DNA of 64,000 nucleotides from Megachile rotundata (Eukaryota; Arthropoda; Insecta; Hymenoptera; Megachilidae), in NCBI RefSeq assembly GCF_050947335.1, contig NW_027473739.1, positions 1 through 64,000 on the forward strand, written 5' to 3'. Made by a program: the position numbers and the translations under genes. Below the pieces are notes generated by a model. It made no database searches. It had not been told where the DNA came from and saw nothing but the letters and a program-made list of their open reading frames with translations. Shown one piece after another: positions 1 to 15,704 of the stretch. How positions within the stretch are numbered: position 1 is the first letter of the stretch; every line of letters starts with the position of its first letter.

Positions 1-1385
1 GTGAGTTAGATTGATAATAATAAGAGTAAAAAGTATAGTAATTGTCGTTCTTTTGATCATATAAGCATAATATGGCTAATAATATGAGTTAGATTGATAA
101 TAATAAGACTAACGAGTATAGTAATTGTCGTTCTATCGATCATATAAGCATAATGTGGCTAATAATATGAGTTAGATTGATAATAATAAGAGTAAAAAGT
201 ATAGTAATTGTCGTTCTATCGATCATATAAGCATAATATGGCTAATAATATGAGTTAGATTGATAATAATAAGACTAAGGAGTATAGTAATTGTCGTTCT
301 ATCGATTATATAGGCATAATATGGCTAATAATATGAGTTAGATTGATAATAGTGAGTGTAATAAGTATGGTAATTGTAGTTCCATTGCTCATATAAGCAT
401 AATATGATTAATAATATGAGTTAGATTGATAATAATAAGAGTAATAAGTATAGTAATTATCGTTCTCCCGATCATACAAGCATAATATGGCTAATAATAT
501 GAGTTAGATTGATAATAATAAGAGTAATGAGTATAGTAGTTGTAGTTCTATCGATCATGTCTGCATAATATGGTTCATAATATGAGCTAGATTGATAATA
601 ATAAGAGTAATAAGTATAGTAATTGTAGTTCTATCTATCATATAAGCATAATATGGCTAATAATATGAGTTAGATTGATAATAATAAGAGTATTAAGTAT
701 AGTAATTATCGTTCCACCGATCATACAAGCATAATGTGGCTAATAATATGAGTTAGATTGATAATAATAAGTGTAATAAGTATAGTAATTATCGTTCTAC
801 CGATCATATAAGCATAATACAGCTAATAATATGAGTTAGATTGAAAATAATAAGAGTAAAAAGTATAGTAATTGTCGTTCTATCGATCATATCAGCATAA
901 TATGGCTAATAATATGAGTTAGATTGATAATAATAAGAGTAATGGGTATAGTAATTTTCGTTCTATCGATCATATAAGCATAAGAAGGCAAATAATATGA
1001 GTTAGATTGATAATAATAAGAGTAATAAGTATAGTAATTGTCGTTCTATCGATCATATAAGCATAATATGGCTAACAATGTGAGTTAGATTGATAATAAT
1101 AAGACTAATAAGTATAGTAATTGTAGTTCTATCGATCATATAAGCATAATATGGCTAATAATATTAGTTCGATTGATAATAATAAGAGTAATAAGTATAG
1201 TAATTGTCGTTCTACCGATCATATAAGCATAATATGGCTAATAATGTGAGTTAGATTGATAATAATAAGAGTAAAAAGTATAGTAATTGTCGTTCTATCG
1301 ATCATATAAGCATAATATGGCTAATAATATGAGTGAGATTGATAATAATAAGACTAACGAGTATAGTAATTGTCGTTCTATCGAT
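1..1385. repeat. Block A copy 1 (32-monomer spacing)
   Basis: This run of about 16.7 monomers recurs at 2657-4041, exactly 2,656 bp (32 x 83) downstream. Shared rare landmarks fix the pairing: TTCTTTTGATC near 48, GTATGG at 365 (partner 3021) and AAGAAGGC near 982 (partner near 3638). I noticed only two substitutions between the copies: GAGTT against GAGAT near 89, and TATTAG against TATGAG near 1165. The block starts at or before the left edge of the window. The two copies part at 1386, where the second has C for T. Confidence 0.9.
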
Positions 1386-2656
1386 TATATAAGCATAATA
1401 TGGCTAATAATATGAGTTAGATTGATAATAGTGAGTGTAATAAGTATAGTAATTGTAGTTCCATTGCTCATATAAGCATAATATGATTAATAATATGAGT
1501 TAGATTGATAATAATAAGAGTAATAAGTATAGTAATTATCATTCACCCGATCATACAAGCATAATATGGCTAATAATATGAGTTAGATTGATAATAATAA
1601 GAGTAATAAGTATAGTAATTATCGTTCTACCGATCATATAAGCATAATATGGCTAATAATGTGAGTTCGATTGATAATAATAAGAGTAATAAGTATAGTA
1701 ATTGTAGTTCTATCGATCATATAAGCATAATATGGCTAATAATATGAGTTAGATTGATAATAATAAGAGTAATAAGTATAGTAATTGTAGTTCTATCGAT
1801 CATATAAGCATAATATGGCTAATAATATGAGTTAGATTGATAATAATAAGAGTAATGAGTATAGTAATTGTAGTTCTATCGATCCTATAAGCATAATGTG
1901 GCTAATAATATGAGTTAGATTGATAATAATAAGAGTAATAAGTATAGTAATTATCGTTCTCCCGATCATACAAGCATAATATGGCTAATAATATGAGTTA
2001 GATTGATGATAATAAGAGTAATGAGTATAGTAGTTGTAGTTCTATCGATCATGTCTGCATAATATGGTTAATAATATGAGCTAGATTGATAATAATAAGA
2101 GTAATAAGTATAGTAATTGTAGTTCTATCTACCATATAAGCATAATATGGCTAATAATATGAGTTAGATTGATAATAATAAGAGTATTAAGTATAGTAAT
2201 TATCGTTCCACCGATCATACAAGCATAATGTGGCTAATAATATGAGTTAGATTGATAATAATAAGAGTAAAAAGTATAGTAATTGTCGTTCTATCGATCA
2301 TATAAGCATAATATGGCTAATAATATGAGTTAGATTGATAATAATAAGACTAAGGAGTATAGTAATTGTCGTTCTATCGATTATATAAGCATAATATGGC
2401 TAATAATATGAGTTAGATTGATAATAGTGAGTGTAATAAGTATAGTAATTGTAGTTCCATTGCTCATATAAGCATAATATGATTAATAATATGAGTTAGA
2501 TTGATAATAATAAGAGTAATAAGTATAGTAATTATCGTTCACCCGATCATACAAGCATAATATGGCTAATAATATGAGTTCGATTGATAATAATAAGAGT
2601 AATAAGTATAGTAATTGTCGTTCTACCGATCATATAAGCATAATATGGCTAATAAT

Positions 2657-4041
2657 GTGAGTTAGATTGATAATAATAAGAGTAAAAAGTATAGTAATTG
2701 TCGTTCTTTTGATCATATAAGCATAATATGGCTAATAATATGAGATAGATTGATAATAATAAGACTAACGAGTATAGTAATTGTCGTTCTATCGATCATA
2801 TAAGCATAATGTGGCTAATAATATGAGTTAGATTGATAATAATAAGAGTAAAAAGTATAGTAATTGTCGTTCTATCGATCATATAAGCATAATATGGCTA
2901 ATAATATGAGTTAGATTGATAATAATAAGACTAAGGAGTATAGTAATTGTCGTTCTATCGATTATATAGGCATAATATGGCTAATAATATGAGTTAGATT
3001 GATAATAGTGAGTGTAATAAGTATGGTAATTGTAGTTCCATTGCTCATATAAGCATAATATGATTAATAATATGAGTTAGATTGATAATAATAAGAGTAA
3101 TAAGTATAGTAATTATCGTTCTCCCGATCATACAAGCATAATATGGCTAATAATATGAGTTAGATTGATAATAATAAGAGTAATGAGTATAGTAGTTGTA
3201 GTTCTATCGATCATGTCTGCATAATATGGTTCATAATATGAGCTAGATTGATAATAATAAGAGTAATAAGTATAGTAATTGTAGTTCTATCTATCATATA
3301 AGCATAATATGGCTAATAATATGAGTTAGATTGATAATAATAAGAGTATTAAGTATAGTAATTATCGTTCCACCGATCATACAAGCATAATGTGGCTAAT
3401 AATATGAGTTAGATTGATAATAATAAGTGTAATAAGTATAGTAATTATCGTTCTACCGATCATATAAGCATAATACAGCTAATAATATGAGTTAGATTGA
3501 AAATAATAAGAGTAAAAAGTATAGTAATTGTCGTTCTATCGATCATATAAGCATAATATGGCTAATAATATGAGTTAGATTGATAATAATAAGAGTAATG
3601 GGTATAGTAATTTTCGTTCTATCGATCATATAAGCATAAGAAGGCAAATAATATGAGTTAGATTGATAATAATAAGAGTAATAAGTATAGTAATTGTCGT
3701 TCTATCGATCATATAAGCATAATATGGCTAACAATGTGAGTTAGATTGATAATAATAAGACTAATAAGTATAGTAATTGTAGTTCTATCGATCATATAAG
3801 CATAATATGGCTAATAATATGAGTTCGATTGATAATAATAAGAGTAATAAGTATAGTAATTGTCGTTCTACCGATCATATAAGCATAATATGGCTAATAA
3901 TGTGAGTTAGATTGATAATAATAAGAGTAAAAAGTATAGTAATTGTCGTTCTATCGATCATATAAGCATAATATGGCTAATAATATGAGTGAGATTGATA
4001 ATAATAAGACTAACGAGTATAGTAATTGTCGTTCTATCGAT
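2657..4041. repeat. Block A copy 2 (32-monomer spacing)
   Basis: This is the second copy of the block at 1-1385, in the same monomer order with the same private variants. The TTCTTTTGATC variant was seen in this window only in these two copies, which marks them as products of one duplication. After 4041 the monomer order departs from that following 1385. Confidence 0.9.
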
Positions 4042-7000
4042 CATATAAGCATAATGTGGCTAATAATATGAGTTAGATTGATGATAATAAGAGTAAAAAG
4101 TATAGTAATTGTCGTTCTATCGATCATATAAGCATAATATGGCTAATAATATGAGTTAGATTGATAATAATAAGACTAAGGAGTATAGTAATTGTCGTTC
4201 TATCGATTATATAAGCATAATATGGCTAATAATATGAGTTAGATTGATAATAGTGAGTGTAATAAGTATAGTAATTGTAGTTCCATTGCTCATATAAGCA
4301 TAATATGATTAATAATATGAGTTAGATTGATAATAATAAGAGTAATAAGTATAGTAATTATCATTCACCCGATCATACAAGCATAATATGGCTAATAATA
4401 TGAGTTCGATTGATAATAATAAGAGTAATAAGTATAGTAATTGTCGTTCTACCGATCATATAAGCATACTATGGCTAATAATGTGAGTTAGATTGATAAT
4501 AATAAGAGTAAAAAGTATAGTAATTGTCGTTCTATCGATCATATAAGCATAATATGGCTAATAATATGAGTTAGATTGATAATAATAAGACTAACGAGTA
4601 TAGTAATTGTCGTTCTATCGATCATATAAGCATAGTATGGCTAATAATATGAGTTAGATTGATTATAGTGAGTGCAATAAGTATAGTAATTGTCGTTCTG
4701 TCGATCATATAAGCATAGTATGGCTAATAATATGAGTTCGATTGATAATAATAAGAGTAATAAGTATAGTAATTGTAGTTCTATCGATCATATAAGCATA
4801 ATATGGCTTATAATATGAGTTAGATTGATAATAATAAGAGTAATAAGTATAGTAATTGTAGTTCTATCGATCATATAAGCATAATATGGCTAATAATATG
4901 AGTTAGATTGATAATAATAAGAGTAATGAGTATAGTAATTGTAGTTCTATCGATCCTATAAGCATAATGTGGCTAATAATATGAGTTAGATTGATAATAA
5001 TAAGAGCAATAAGTATAGTAATTGCCGTTCTATCGATCATATAAGCATAATATGGCTAATAATATGAGTTAGATTGATAATAATAAGAGTAATAAGTATA
5101 GTAATTATCGTTCTACCGATCATATAAGCATAATATGGCTAATAATGTGAGTTAGATTGATAATAATAAGAGTAAAAAGTATAGTAATTGTCGTTCTATC
5201 GATCATATAAGCATAATATGGCTAATAATATGAGTTAGATTGATAATAATAAGACTAACGAGTATAGTAATTGTCGTTCTATCGATCATATAAGCATAAT
5301 GTGGCTAATAATATGAGTTAGACTGATAATAATAAGAGTAAAAAGTATAGTAATTGTCGTTCTATCGATCATATAAGCATAATATGGCTAATAATATGAG
5401 TTAGATTGATAATAACAAGACTAAGGAGTATAGTAATTGTCGTTCTATCGATTATATAAGCATAATATGGCTAATAATATGAGTTAGATTGATAGTAGTG
5501 AGTGTAATAAGTATAGTAATTGTAGTTCCATTGCTCATATAGCATAATATGATTAATAATATGAGTTAGATTGATAATAATAAGAGTAATAAGTATAGTA
5601 ATTATCGTTCTCCCGATCATACAAGCATAATATGGCTAATAATATGAGTTAGATTGATGATAATAAGAGTAATGAGTATAGTAGCTGTAGTTCTATCGAT
5701 CATGTCTGCATAATATGGTTAATAATATGAGCTAGATTGATAATAATAAGAGTAATAAGTATAGTAATTGTAGTTCTATCTACCATATAAGCATAATATG
5801 ACTAATAATATGAGTTAGATTGATAATAATAAGAGTATTAAGTATAGTAATTATCGTTCCACCGATCATACAAGCATAATGTGGCTAATAATATGAGTTA
5901 GATTGATAATAATAAGTGTAATAAGTATAGTAATTATCGTTCTACCGATCATATAAGCATAATATGGCTAATAATATGAGTTAGATTGAAAATAATAAGA
6001 GTAAAAAGTATAGTAATTGTAGTTCTATCGATCCTATAAGCATAATGTGGCTAATAATATGAGTTAGATTGATAATAATAAGAGTAATAACTATAGTAAT
6101 TATCGTTCTACCGATCATATAAGCATAATATGGCTAATAATATGAGTTAGATTGATAATAGTGAGTGTAATAAGTATAGTAATTGTCGTTCTGTCGATCA
6201 TATAAGCATAGTATGGCTAATAATATGAGTTAGATTGATAATAGTGAGTGCAATAAGTATAGTAATTGTCGTTCTGTCGATCATATAAGCATAGTATGGC
6301 TAATAATATGAGTTCGATTGATAATAATAAGAGTAATAAGTATAGTAATTGTAGTTCTATCGATCATATAAGCATAATATGGCTAATAATATGAGTTAGA
6401 TTGATAATAATAAGAGTAATGGGTATAGTAATTTTCGTTCTATCGATCATATAAGCATAAGATGGCAAATAATATGAGTTAGATTGATAATAATAAGAGT
6501 AATAAGTATAGTAATTGTCGTTCTATCGATCATATAAGCATAATGTGGCTAACAATGTGAGTTAGATTGATAATAATAAGACTAATAAGTATAGTAATTG
6601 TAGTTCTATCGATCATATAAGCATAATATGGCTAATAATATGAGTTCGATTGATAATAATAAGAGTAATAAGTATAGTAATTGTCGTTCTACCGATCATA
6701 TAAGCATAATATGGCTAATAATGTGAGTTAGATTGATAATAATAAGAGTAAAAAGTATAGTAATTGTCGTTCTATCGATCATATAAGCATAATATGGCTA
6801 ATAATATGAGTGAGATTGATAATAATAAGACTAACGAGTATAGTAATTGTCGTTCTATCGATCATATAAGCATAATGTGGCTAATAATATGAGTTAGATT
6901 GATAATAATAAGAGTAAAAAGTATAGTAATTGTCGTTCTATCGATCATATAAGCATAATATGGCTAATAATATGAGTTAGATTGATAATAATAAGACTAA

Positions 7001-7859
7001 GGAGTATAGTAATTGTCGTTCTATCGATTATATAAGCATAATATGGCTAATAATATGAGTTAGATTGATAATAGTGAGAGTAATAAGTATAGTAATTGTA
7101 GTTCCATTGCTCATATAAGCATAATATGATTAATAATATTAGTTAGATTGATAATAATAAGAGTAATAAGTATAGTAATTATCGTTCACCCGATCATACA
7201 AGCATAATATGGCTAATAATATGAGTTCGATTGATAATAATAAGAGTAATAAGTATAGTAATTGTCGTTCTACCGATCATATAAGCATAATATGGCTAAT
7301 AATGTGAGTTAGATTGATAATAATAAGAGTAAAAAGTATAGTAATTGTCGTTCTATCGATCATATAAGCATAATATGGCTAATAATATGAGTTAGATTGA
7401 TAATAATAAGACTAACGAGTATAGTAATTGTCGTTCTATCGATCATATAAGCATAAGATGGCAAATAATATGAGTTAGATTGATAATAATAAGAGTAATA
7501 AGTATAGTAATTGTCGTTCTATCGATCATATAAGCATAATATGGCTAACAATGTGAGTTAGATTGATAATAATAAGACTAATAAGTATAGTAATTGTAGT
7601 TCTATCGATCATACAAGCATAATGTGGCTAATAATATGAGTTAGCTTGATAATAATAAGTGTAATAAGTATAGTAATTATCGTTCTACCGATCATATAAG
7701 CATAATATGGCTAATAATATGAGTTAGATTGATAATAATAAGAGTAATGAGTATAGTAGTTGTAGTTCTATCGATCATGTCTGCATAATATGGTTAATAA
7801 TATGAGCTAGATTGATAATAATAAGAGTAATAAGTATAGTAATTGTAGTTCTATCGATC

Positions 7860-9183
7860 ATATAAGCATAATATGGCTAATAATATGAGTTAGATTGATA
7901 ATAATAAGAGTATTAAGTATAGTAATTATCGTTCCACCGATCATACAAGCATAATGTGGCTAATAATATGAGTTAGATTGATAATAATAAGTGTAATAAG
8001 TATAGTAATTATCGTTCTACCGATCATATAAGCATAATATGGCTAATAATATGAGTTAGATTGATAATAATAAGACTAAGGAGTATAGTAATTGTCGTTC
8101 TATCGATCATATAAGCATAATATGGCTAATAATATGAGTGAGATTGATAATAATAAGACTAACGAGTATAGTAATTGTCGTTCTATCGATCATATAAGCA
8201 TAATGTGGCTAATAATATGAGTTAGATTGATAATAATAAGAGTAAAAAGTATAGTAATTGTCGTTCTATCGATCATATAAGCATAATATGGCTAATAATA
8301 TGAGTTAGATTGATAATAATAAGACTAAGGAGTATAGTAATTGTCGTTCTATCGATTATATAAGCATAATATGGCTAATAATATGAGTTAGATTGATAAT
8401 AGTGAGTGTAATAAGTATAGTAATTGTAGTTCCATTGCTCATATAAGCATAATATGATTAATAATATGAGTTAGATTGATAATAATAAGAGTAATAAGTA
8501 TAGTAATTATCGTTCTCCCGATCATACAAGCACAATATGGCTAATAATATGAGTTCGATTGATAATAATAAGAGTAATAAGTATAGTAATTGTCGTTCTA
8601 CCGATCACATAAGCATAATATGACTAATAATGTGAGTTAGATTGATAATAATAAGAGTAAAAAGTATAGTAATTGTCGTTCTATCGATCATATAAGCATA
8701 ATATGGCTAATAATATGAGTTAGATTGATAATAATAAGACTAAGGAGTATAGTAATTGTCGTTCTATCGATTATATAAGCATAATATGGCTAATAATATG
8801 AGTTAGATTGATAATAGTGAGTGTAATAAGTATAGTAATTGTAGTTCCATTGCTCATATAAGCATAATATGATTAATAATATGAGTTAGATTGATAATAA
8901 TAAGAGTAATAAGTATAGTAATTATCGTTCTCCCGATCATACAAGCATAATATGGCTAATAATATGAGTTACAGTGATAATAATAAGAGTAATAAGTATA
9001 GTAATTATCGTTCTCCCGATCATACAAGCATAATATGGCTAATAATATGAGTTAGATTGATAATAATAAGAGTAATGAGTATAGAAGTTGTAGTTCTATC
9101 GATCATGTCTGCATAATATGGTTAATAATATGAGCTAGATTGATAATAATAAGAGTAATAAGTATAGTAATTGTAGTTCTATC
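7860..9183. repeat. Block B copy 1 (31-monomer spacing)
   Basis: This run of 16 monomers recurs 2,573 bp (31 x 83) downstream at 10433-11756. Diagnostic shared variants are GAGTGAG at 8136 (partner 10709) and TTACAGTGATAAT around 8971 (partner 11544). The block ends where ATCTATC at 9181 faces ATCGATC at 11754. Single substitutions exist, for example CATAAGTTAG-type changes near 10462 and TACGGC near 11358 in the partner. Confidence 0.88.
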
Positions 9184-10432
9184 TATCATATAAGCATAAT
9201 ATGGCTAATAATATGAGTTAGATTGATAATAATAAGAGTATTAAGTATAGTAATTATCGTTCCACCGATTATACAAGCATAATGTGGCTAATAATATGAG
9301 TTAGATTGATAATAATAAGTGTAATAAGTATAGTAATTATCGTTCTACCGATCATATAAGCATAATATGGCTAATAATGTGAGTTAGATTGATAATAATA
9401 AGAGTATAGAGTGTAGTAATTGTCGTTCTATCGATCATATAAGCATAATATGGCTAATAATATGAGTTAGATTGATAATACTAAGACTAAGGAGTATAGT
9501 AATTGTCGTTCTATCGATCATATAAGCATAATGTGGCTAATAATATGAGTTAGATTGATAATAATAAGAGTAAAAAGTATAGTAATTGTCGTTCTATCGA
9601 TCATATAAGCATAATATGGCTAATAATATGAGTTAGATTGATAATAATAAGACTAAGGAGTATAGTAATTGTCGTTCTATCGATTATATAAGCATAATAT
9701 GGCTAATAATATGAGTTAGATTAATAATAATAAGAGTAATAAGTATAGTAATTATCGTTCTCCCGATCATACAAGCATAATATGGCTAATAATATGAGTT
9801 AGATTGATAATAATAAGAGTAGTGAGTATAGTAGTTGTAGTTCTATCGATCATGTCTGCATAATATGGTTAATAATATGAGCTAGATAGATAATAATAAG
9901 AGTAATAAGTATAGTAATTGTAGTTCTATCTATCATATAAGCATAATATGGCTAATAATATGAGTTAGATTGATAATAATAAGAGTATTAAGTATAGTAA
10001 TTATCGTTCCACCGATCATACAAGCATAATGTGGCTAATAATATGAGTTAGATTGATAATAATAAGTGTAATAAGTATAGTAATTATCGTTCTACCGATC
10101 ATATAAGCATAATATGGCTAATAATATGAGTTAGATTGAAAATAATAAGAGTAAAAAGTATAGTAATTGTCGTTCTATCGATCATACAAGCATAATATGG
10201 CTAATAATATGAGTGAGATTGATAATAATAAGACTAACGAGTATAGTAATTGTCGTTCTATCGATCATATAAGCATAATGTGGCTAATAATATGAGTTAG
10301 ATTGATAATAATAAGAGTAAAAAGTATAGTAATTGTCGTTCTATCGATCATATAAGCATAATATGGCTAATAATATGAGTTAGATTGATAATAATAAGAC
10401 TAAGGAGTATAGTAATTGTCGTTCTATCGATT

Positions 10433-11756
10433 ATATAAGCATAATATGGCTAATAATATAAGTTAGATTGATAATAATAAGAGTATTAAGTATAGTAATT
10501 ATCGTTCCACCGATCATACAAGCATAATGTGGCTAATAATATGAGTTAGATTGATAATAATAAGTGTAATAAGTATAGTAATTATCGTTCTACCGATCAT
10601 ATAAGCATAATATGGCTAATAATATGAGTTAGATTGATAATAATAAGACTAAGGAGTATAGTAATTGTCGTTCTATCGATCATATAAGCATAATATGGCT
10701 AATAATATGAGTGAGATTGATAATAATAAGACTAACGAGTATAGTAATTGTCGTTCTATCGATCATATAAGCATAATGTGGCTAATAATATGAGTTAGAT
10801 TGATAATAATAAGAGTAAAAAGTATAGTAATTGTCGTTCTATCGATCATATAAGCATAATATGGCTAATAATATGAGTTAGATTGATAATAATAAGACTA
10901 AGGAGTATAGTAATTGTCGTTCTATCGATTATATAAGCATAATATGGCTAATAATATGAGTTAGATTGATAATAGTGAGTGTAATAAGTATAGTAATTGT
11001 AGTTCCATTGCTCATATAAGCATAATATGATTAATAATATGAGTTAGATTGATAATAATAAGAGTAATAAGTATAGTAATTATCGTTCTCCCGATCATAC
11101 AAGCATAATATGGCTAATAATATGAGTTCGATTGATAATAATAAGAGTAATAAGTATAGTAATTGTCGTTCTACCGATCACATAAGCATAATATGACTAA
11201 TAATGTGAGTTAGATTGATAATAATAAGAGTAAAAAGTATAGTAATTGTCGTTCTATCGATCATATAAGCATAATATGGCTAATAATATGAGTTAGATTG
11301 ATAATAATAAGACTAAGGAGTATAGTAATTGTCGTTCTATCGATTATATAAGCATAATACGGCTAATAATATGAGTTAGATTGATAATAGTGAGTGTAAT
11401 AAGTATAGTAATTGTAGTTCCATTGCTCATATAAGCATAATATGATTAATAATATGAGTTAGATTGATAATAATAAGAGTAATAAGTATAGTAATTATCG
11501 TTCTCCCGATCATACAAGCATAATATGGCTAATAATATGAGTTACAGTGATAATAATAAGAGTAATAAGTATAGTAATTATCGTTCTCCCGATCATACAA
11601 GCATAATATGGCTAATAATATGAGTTAGATTGATAATAATAAGAGTAATGAGTATAGAAGTTGTAGTTCTATCGATCATGTCTGCATAATATGGTTAATA
11701 ATATGAGCTAGATTGATAATAATAAGAGTAATAAGTATAGTAATTGTAGTTCTATC
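10433..11756. repeat. Block B copy 2 (31-monomer spacing)
   Basis: This is the second copy of 7860-9183. The TTACAGTGATAAT monomer, seen only at about 8970 and 11543, is the clearest marker. The offset of 31 monomers differs from the 32-monomer offset of block A, so the left domain does not have one fixed higher-order period. Confidence 0.88.
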
Positions 11757-13090
11757 GATCATATAAGCATAATATGGCTAATAATATGAGTTAGATTGAT
11801 AATAATAAGAGTAATGAGTATAGTAATTGTAGTTCTATCGATCCTATAAGCATAATGTGGCTAATAATATGAGTTAGATTGATAATAATAAGAGCAATAA
11901 GTATAGTAATTGCCGTTCTATCGATCATATAAGCATAATATGGCTAATAATATGAGTTAGATTGATAACAATAAGAGTAATAAGTATAGTAATTATTGTT
12001 CTACCGACCATATAAGCATAATATGGCTAATAATGTGAGTTAGATTGATAATAATAAGAGTATAGAGTATAGTAATTGTCGTTCCATCGATCATATAAGC
12101 ATAATATGGCTAATAATATGAGTTAGATTGATAATACTAAGACTAAGGAGTATAGTAATTGTCGTTCTATCGATTATATAAGCATAATATGGCTAATAAT
12201 ATGAGTTAGATTAATAATAATAAGAGTATTAAGTATAGTAATTATCGTTCCACCGATCATACAAGCATAATGTGGCTAATAATATGAGTTAGATTGATAA
12301 TAATAAGTGTAATAAGTATAGTAATTATCGTTCTACCGATCATATAAGCATAATATGGCTAATAATATGAGTTAGATTGAAAATAATAAGAGTAAAAAGT
12401 ATAGTAATTGTCGTTCTATCGATCATACAAGCATAATATGGCTAATAATATGAGTTAGATTGATAATAATAAGAGTAATGAGTATAGTAATTTTCGTTCT
12501 ATCGATCATATAAGCATAAGATGGCAAATAATATGAGTTAGATTGATAATAATAAGAGTAATAAGTATAGTAATTGTCGTTCTATCGATCATATAAGCAT
12601 AATATGGCTAACAATGTGAGTTAGATTGATAATAATAAGACTAATAAGTATAGTAATTGTAGTTCTATCGATCATACAAGCATAATATGGCTAATAATAT
12701 GAGTTCGATTGATAATAATAAGAGTAAAAAGTATAGTAATTGTCGTTCTGTCGAGCTTATAAGCATAATATGGCAAATAATATGAGTTAGACTGATAATA
12801 ATAAGAGTAATAAGTATAGTTATTGTCGTTCTATCGATCACATAAGCATAATATGGCTAATAATATTAGTTAGATTGATAATAATAAGAGTAGTGAGTAT
12901 AGTAATTGTCGTTCTATCGATCATATAAGCATAATATGCCTAACAATATGAGTTAGATTGATAATAATAAGAGTAATGAGTATAGTAATTGGCGTTCGGT
13001 CGATCATATCTGCATAATATGGTTAATAATATGAGTTAGATTGATAATAATAAGAGTAAAAAGTATAGTAATTGTCGTTCTATCGATCAT

Positions 13091-13878
13091 ATAATCATAA
13101 TATGGCTAATAATATGAGTTAGATTGATAATAATAAGACTAAGGGGTATAGTCATTGTCGTTCTATCGATCATATAAGCATAATATGGCTAATAATATGA
13201 GTTAGATTGATAATAATAAGACTAATAAGTATAGTAATTGTCGTTCTATCGACCATATAAGCATAATATGGCTAATAATATGAGTTAGATTGATAATAAT
13301 AAGACTAATAAGTATAGTAATTGTCGTTCTATCGACCATATCTGCGTAATATGGTTAATAATATGAGTTAGATTGATAATAGTGAGTGTAATCAGTATAG
13401 TAATTGTCGTTCTGTCGATCCTATAAGCATAGAATGGCTAATAATATGAGTTAGATTCATAATAGTGAGTGTAATAAGTATAGTAATTGTAGTTCTATTG
13501 CTCATATAAGCATAATATGATTAATAATATGAGTTAGATTGATAATAATAAGAGTAATAAGTATAGTAATTATCGTTCTCCCGATCATACAAGCATAATA
13601 TGGCTAATAATATGAGTTAGATTGATAATAGTGAGTGTAATTAGTATAGTAATTGTCGTTCTGTCGATCATATAAGCATAGTATGGCTAATAATATGAGT
13701 TAGATTGATAATAGTGAGTGCAATAAGTATAGTAATTGTCGTTCTGTCGATCATATAAGCATAGTATGGCTAATAATATGAGTTCGATTGATAATAATAA
13801 GAGTAATAAGTATAGTAATTGTAGTTCTATCGATCATATGAGCATAACATGGCTAATAATATGAATTAGATTGATAAT
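13091..13878. repeat. Block C copy 1, contains one extra monomer
   Basis: This matches 15000-15704. At the left the offset is 1,909 bp (23 monomers; AAGGGGTATAGTCATTG at 13141 and 15050). From the TCTGCGTAAT monomer on (13341 against 15167) the offset is 1,826 bp (22 monomers). One AGACTAATAAG monomer around 13201-13283 is therefore present here and missing from the partner, an exact single-monomer gain or loss. The match ends at 13879, where TAGTAAGAG faces TAATAAGAG. Confidence 0.82.
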
Positions 13879-14999
13879 AGTAAGAGTAATAAGTATAGTA
13901 ATTGTAGTTCTATCGATCATATAAGCATAATATGGCTAATAATATGAGTTAGATTGATAATAATAAGAGTAATGAGTATAGTAATTGTAGTTCTATCGAT
14001 CCTATAAGCATAATGTGGCTAATAATATGAGTTAGATTGATAATAATAAGAGCAATAAGTATAGTAATTGCCGTTCTATCGATCATATAAGCATAATATG
14101 GCTAATAATATGAGTTAGATTGATAATAATAAGAGTAATAAGTATAGTAATTATCGTTCTACCGATCATATAAGCATAATATGGCTAATAATGTGAGTTA
14201 GATTGATAATAATAAGATTAAGGAGTATAGTAATTGTCGTTCTCTCGATCATATAAGCATAATGTGGCTAATAATATGAGTTAGATTGATAATAATAAGA
14301 GTAAAAAGTATAGTAATTGTCGTTCTATCGATCATATAAGCATAATATGGCTAATAATATGAGTTAGAATGATAATAGCGAGTGTAGTAAGTATAGTAAT
14401 TTTAGTTCTATTGCTCATATAAGTATAATATGATTAATAATATGAGTTAGATTGATAATAATAAGAGTAATAAGTATAGTAATTATCGTTCTACCGATCA
14501 TATAAGCATAATATGGCTAATAATATGAGTTAGATTGATAATAGTGAGTGTAATAAGTATAGTAATTGTCGTTCTGTCGATCATATAAGCATAGTATGGC
14601 TAATAATATGAGTTAGATTGATAATAGTGAGTGCAATAAGTATAGTAATTGTCGTTCTGTCGATCATATAAGCATAATATGATTAATAATATGAGTTAGA
14701 TTGATAATAATAAGAGTAATAAGTATAGTAATTATCGTTCTCCCGATCATACAAGCATAATATGGCTAATAATATGAGTTAGATTGATAATAGTGAGTGT
14801 AATTAGTATAGTAATTGTCGTTCTGTCGATCATATAAGCATAGTATGGCTAATAATATGAGTTAGATTGATAATAGTGAGTGCAATATGTATAGTAATTG
14901 TCGTTCTGTCGATCATATAAGCATAGTATGGCTAATAATATGAGTTCGATTGATAATAATAATAGTAATAAGTATAGTAATTGTAGTTCTATCGATCAT

Positions 15000-15704
15000 A
15001 TAATCATAATATGGCTAATAATATGAGTTAGATTGATAATAATAAGACTAAGGGGTATAGTCATTGTCGTTCTATCGATCATATAAGCATAATATGGCTA
15101 ATAATATGAGTTAGATTGATAATAATAAGACTAATAAGTATAGTAATTGTCGTTCTATCGACCATATCTGCGTAATATGGTTAATAATATGAGTTAGATT
15201 GATAATAGTGAGTGTAATCAGTATAGTAATTGTCGTTCTGTCGATCCTATAAGCATAGAATGGCTAATAATATGAGTTAGATTCATAATAGTGAGTGTAA
15301 TAAGTATAGTAATTGTAGTTCTATTGCTCATATAAGCATAATATGATTAATAATATGAGTTAGATTGATAATAATAAGAGTAATAAGTATAGTAATTATC
15401 GTTCTCCCGATCATACAAGCATAATATGGCTAATAATATGAGTTAGATTGATAATAGTGAGTGTAATTAGTATAGTAATTGTCGTTCTGTCGATCATATA
15501 AGCATAGTATGGCTAATAATATGAGTTAGATTGATAATAGTGAGTGCAATAAGTATAGTAATTGTCGTTCTGTCGATCATATAAGCATAGTATGGCTAAT
15601 AATATGAGTTCGATTGATAATAATAAGAGTAATAAGTATAGTAATTGTAGTTCTATCGATCATATGAGCATAACATGGCTAATAATATGAATTAGATTGA
15701 TAAT
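15000..15704. repeat. Block C copy 2, one monomer shorter
   Basis: This is the partner of 13091-13878. It shares the AAGGGGTATAGTCATTG monomer, the TCTGCGTAAT monomer and the CATATGAGCATAACATGG monomer. It lacks one AGACTAATAAG monomer, which shifts the offset between copies from 23 to 22 monomers. Confidence 0.82.
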
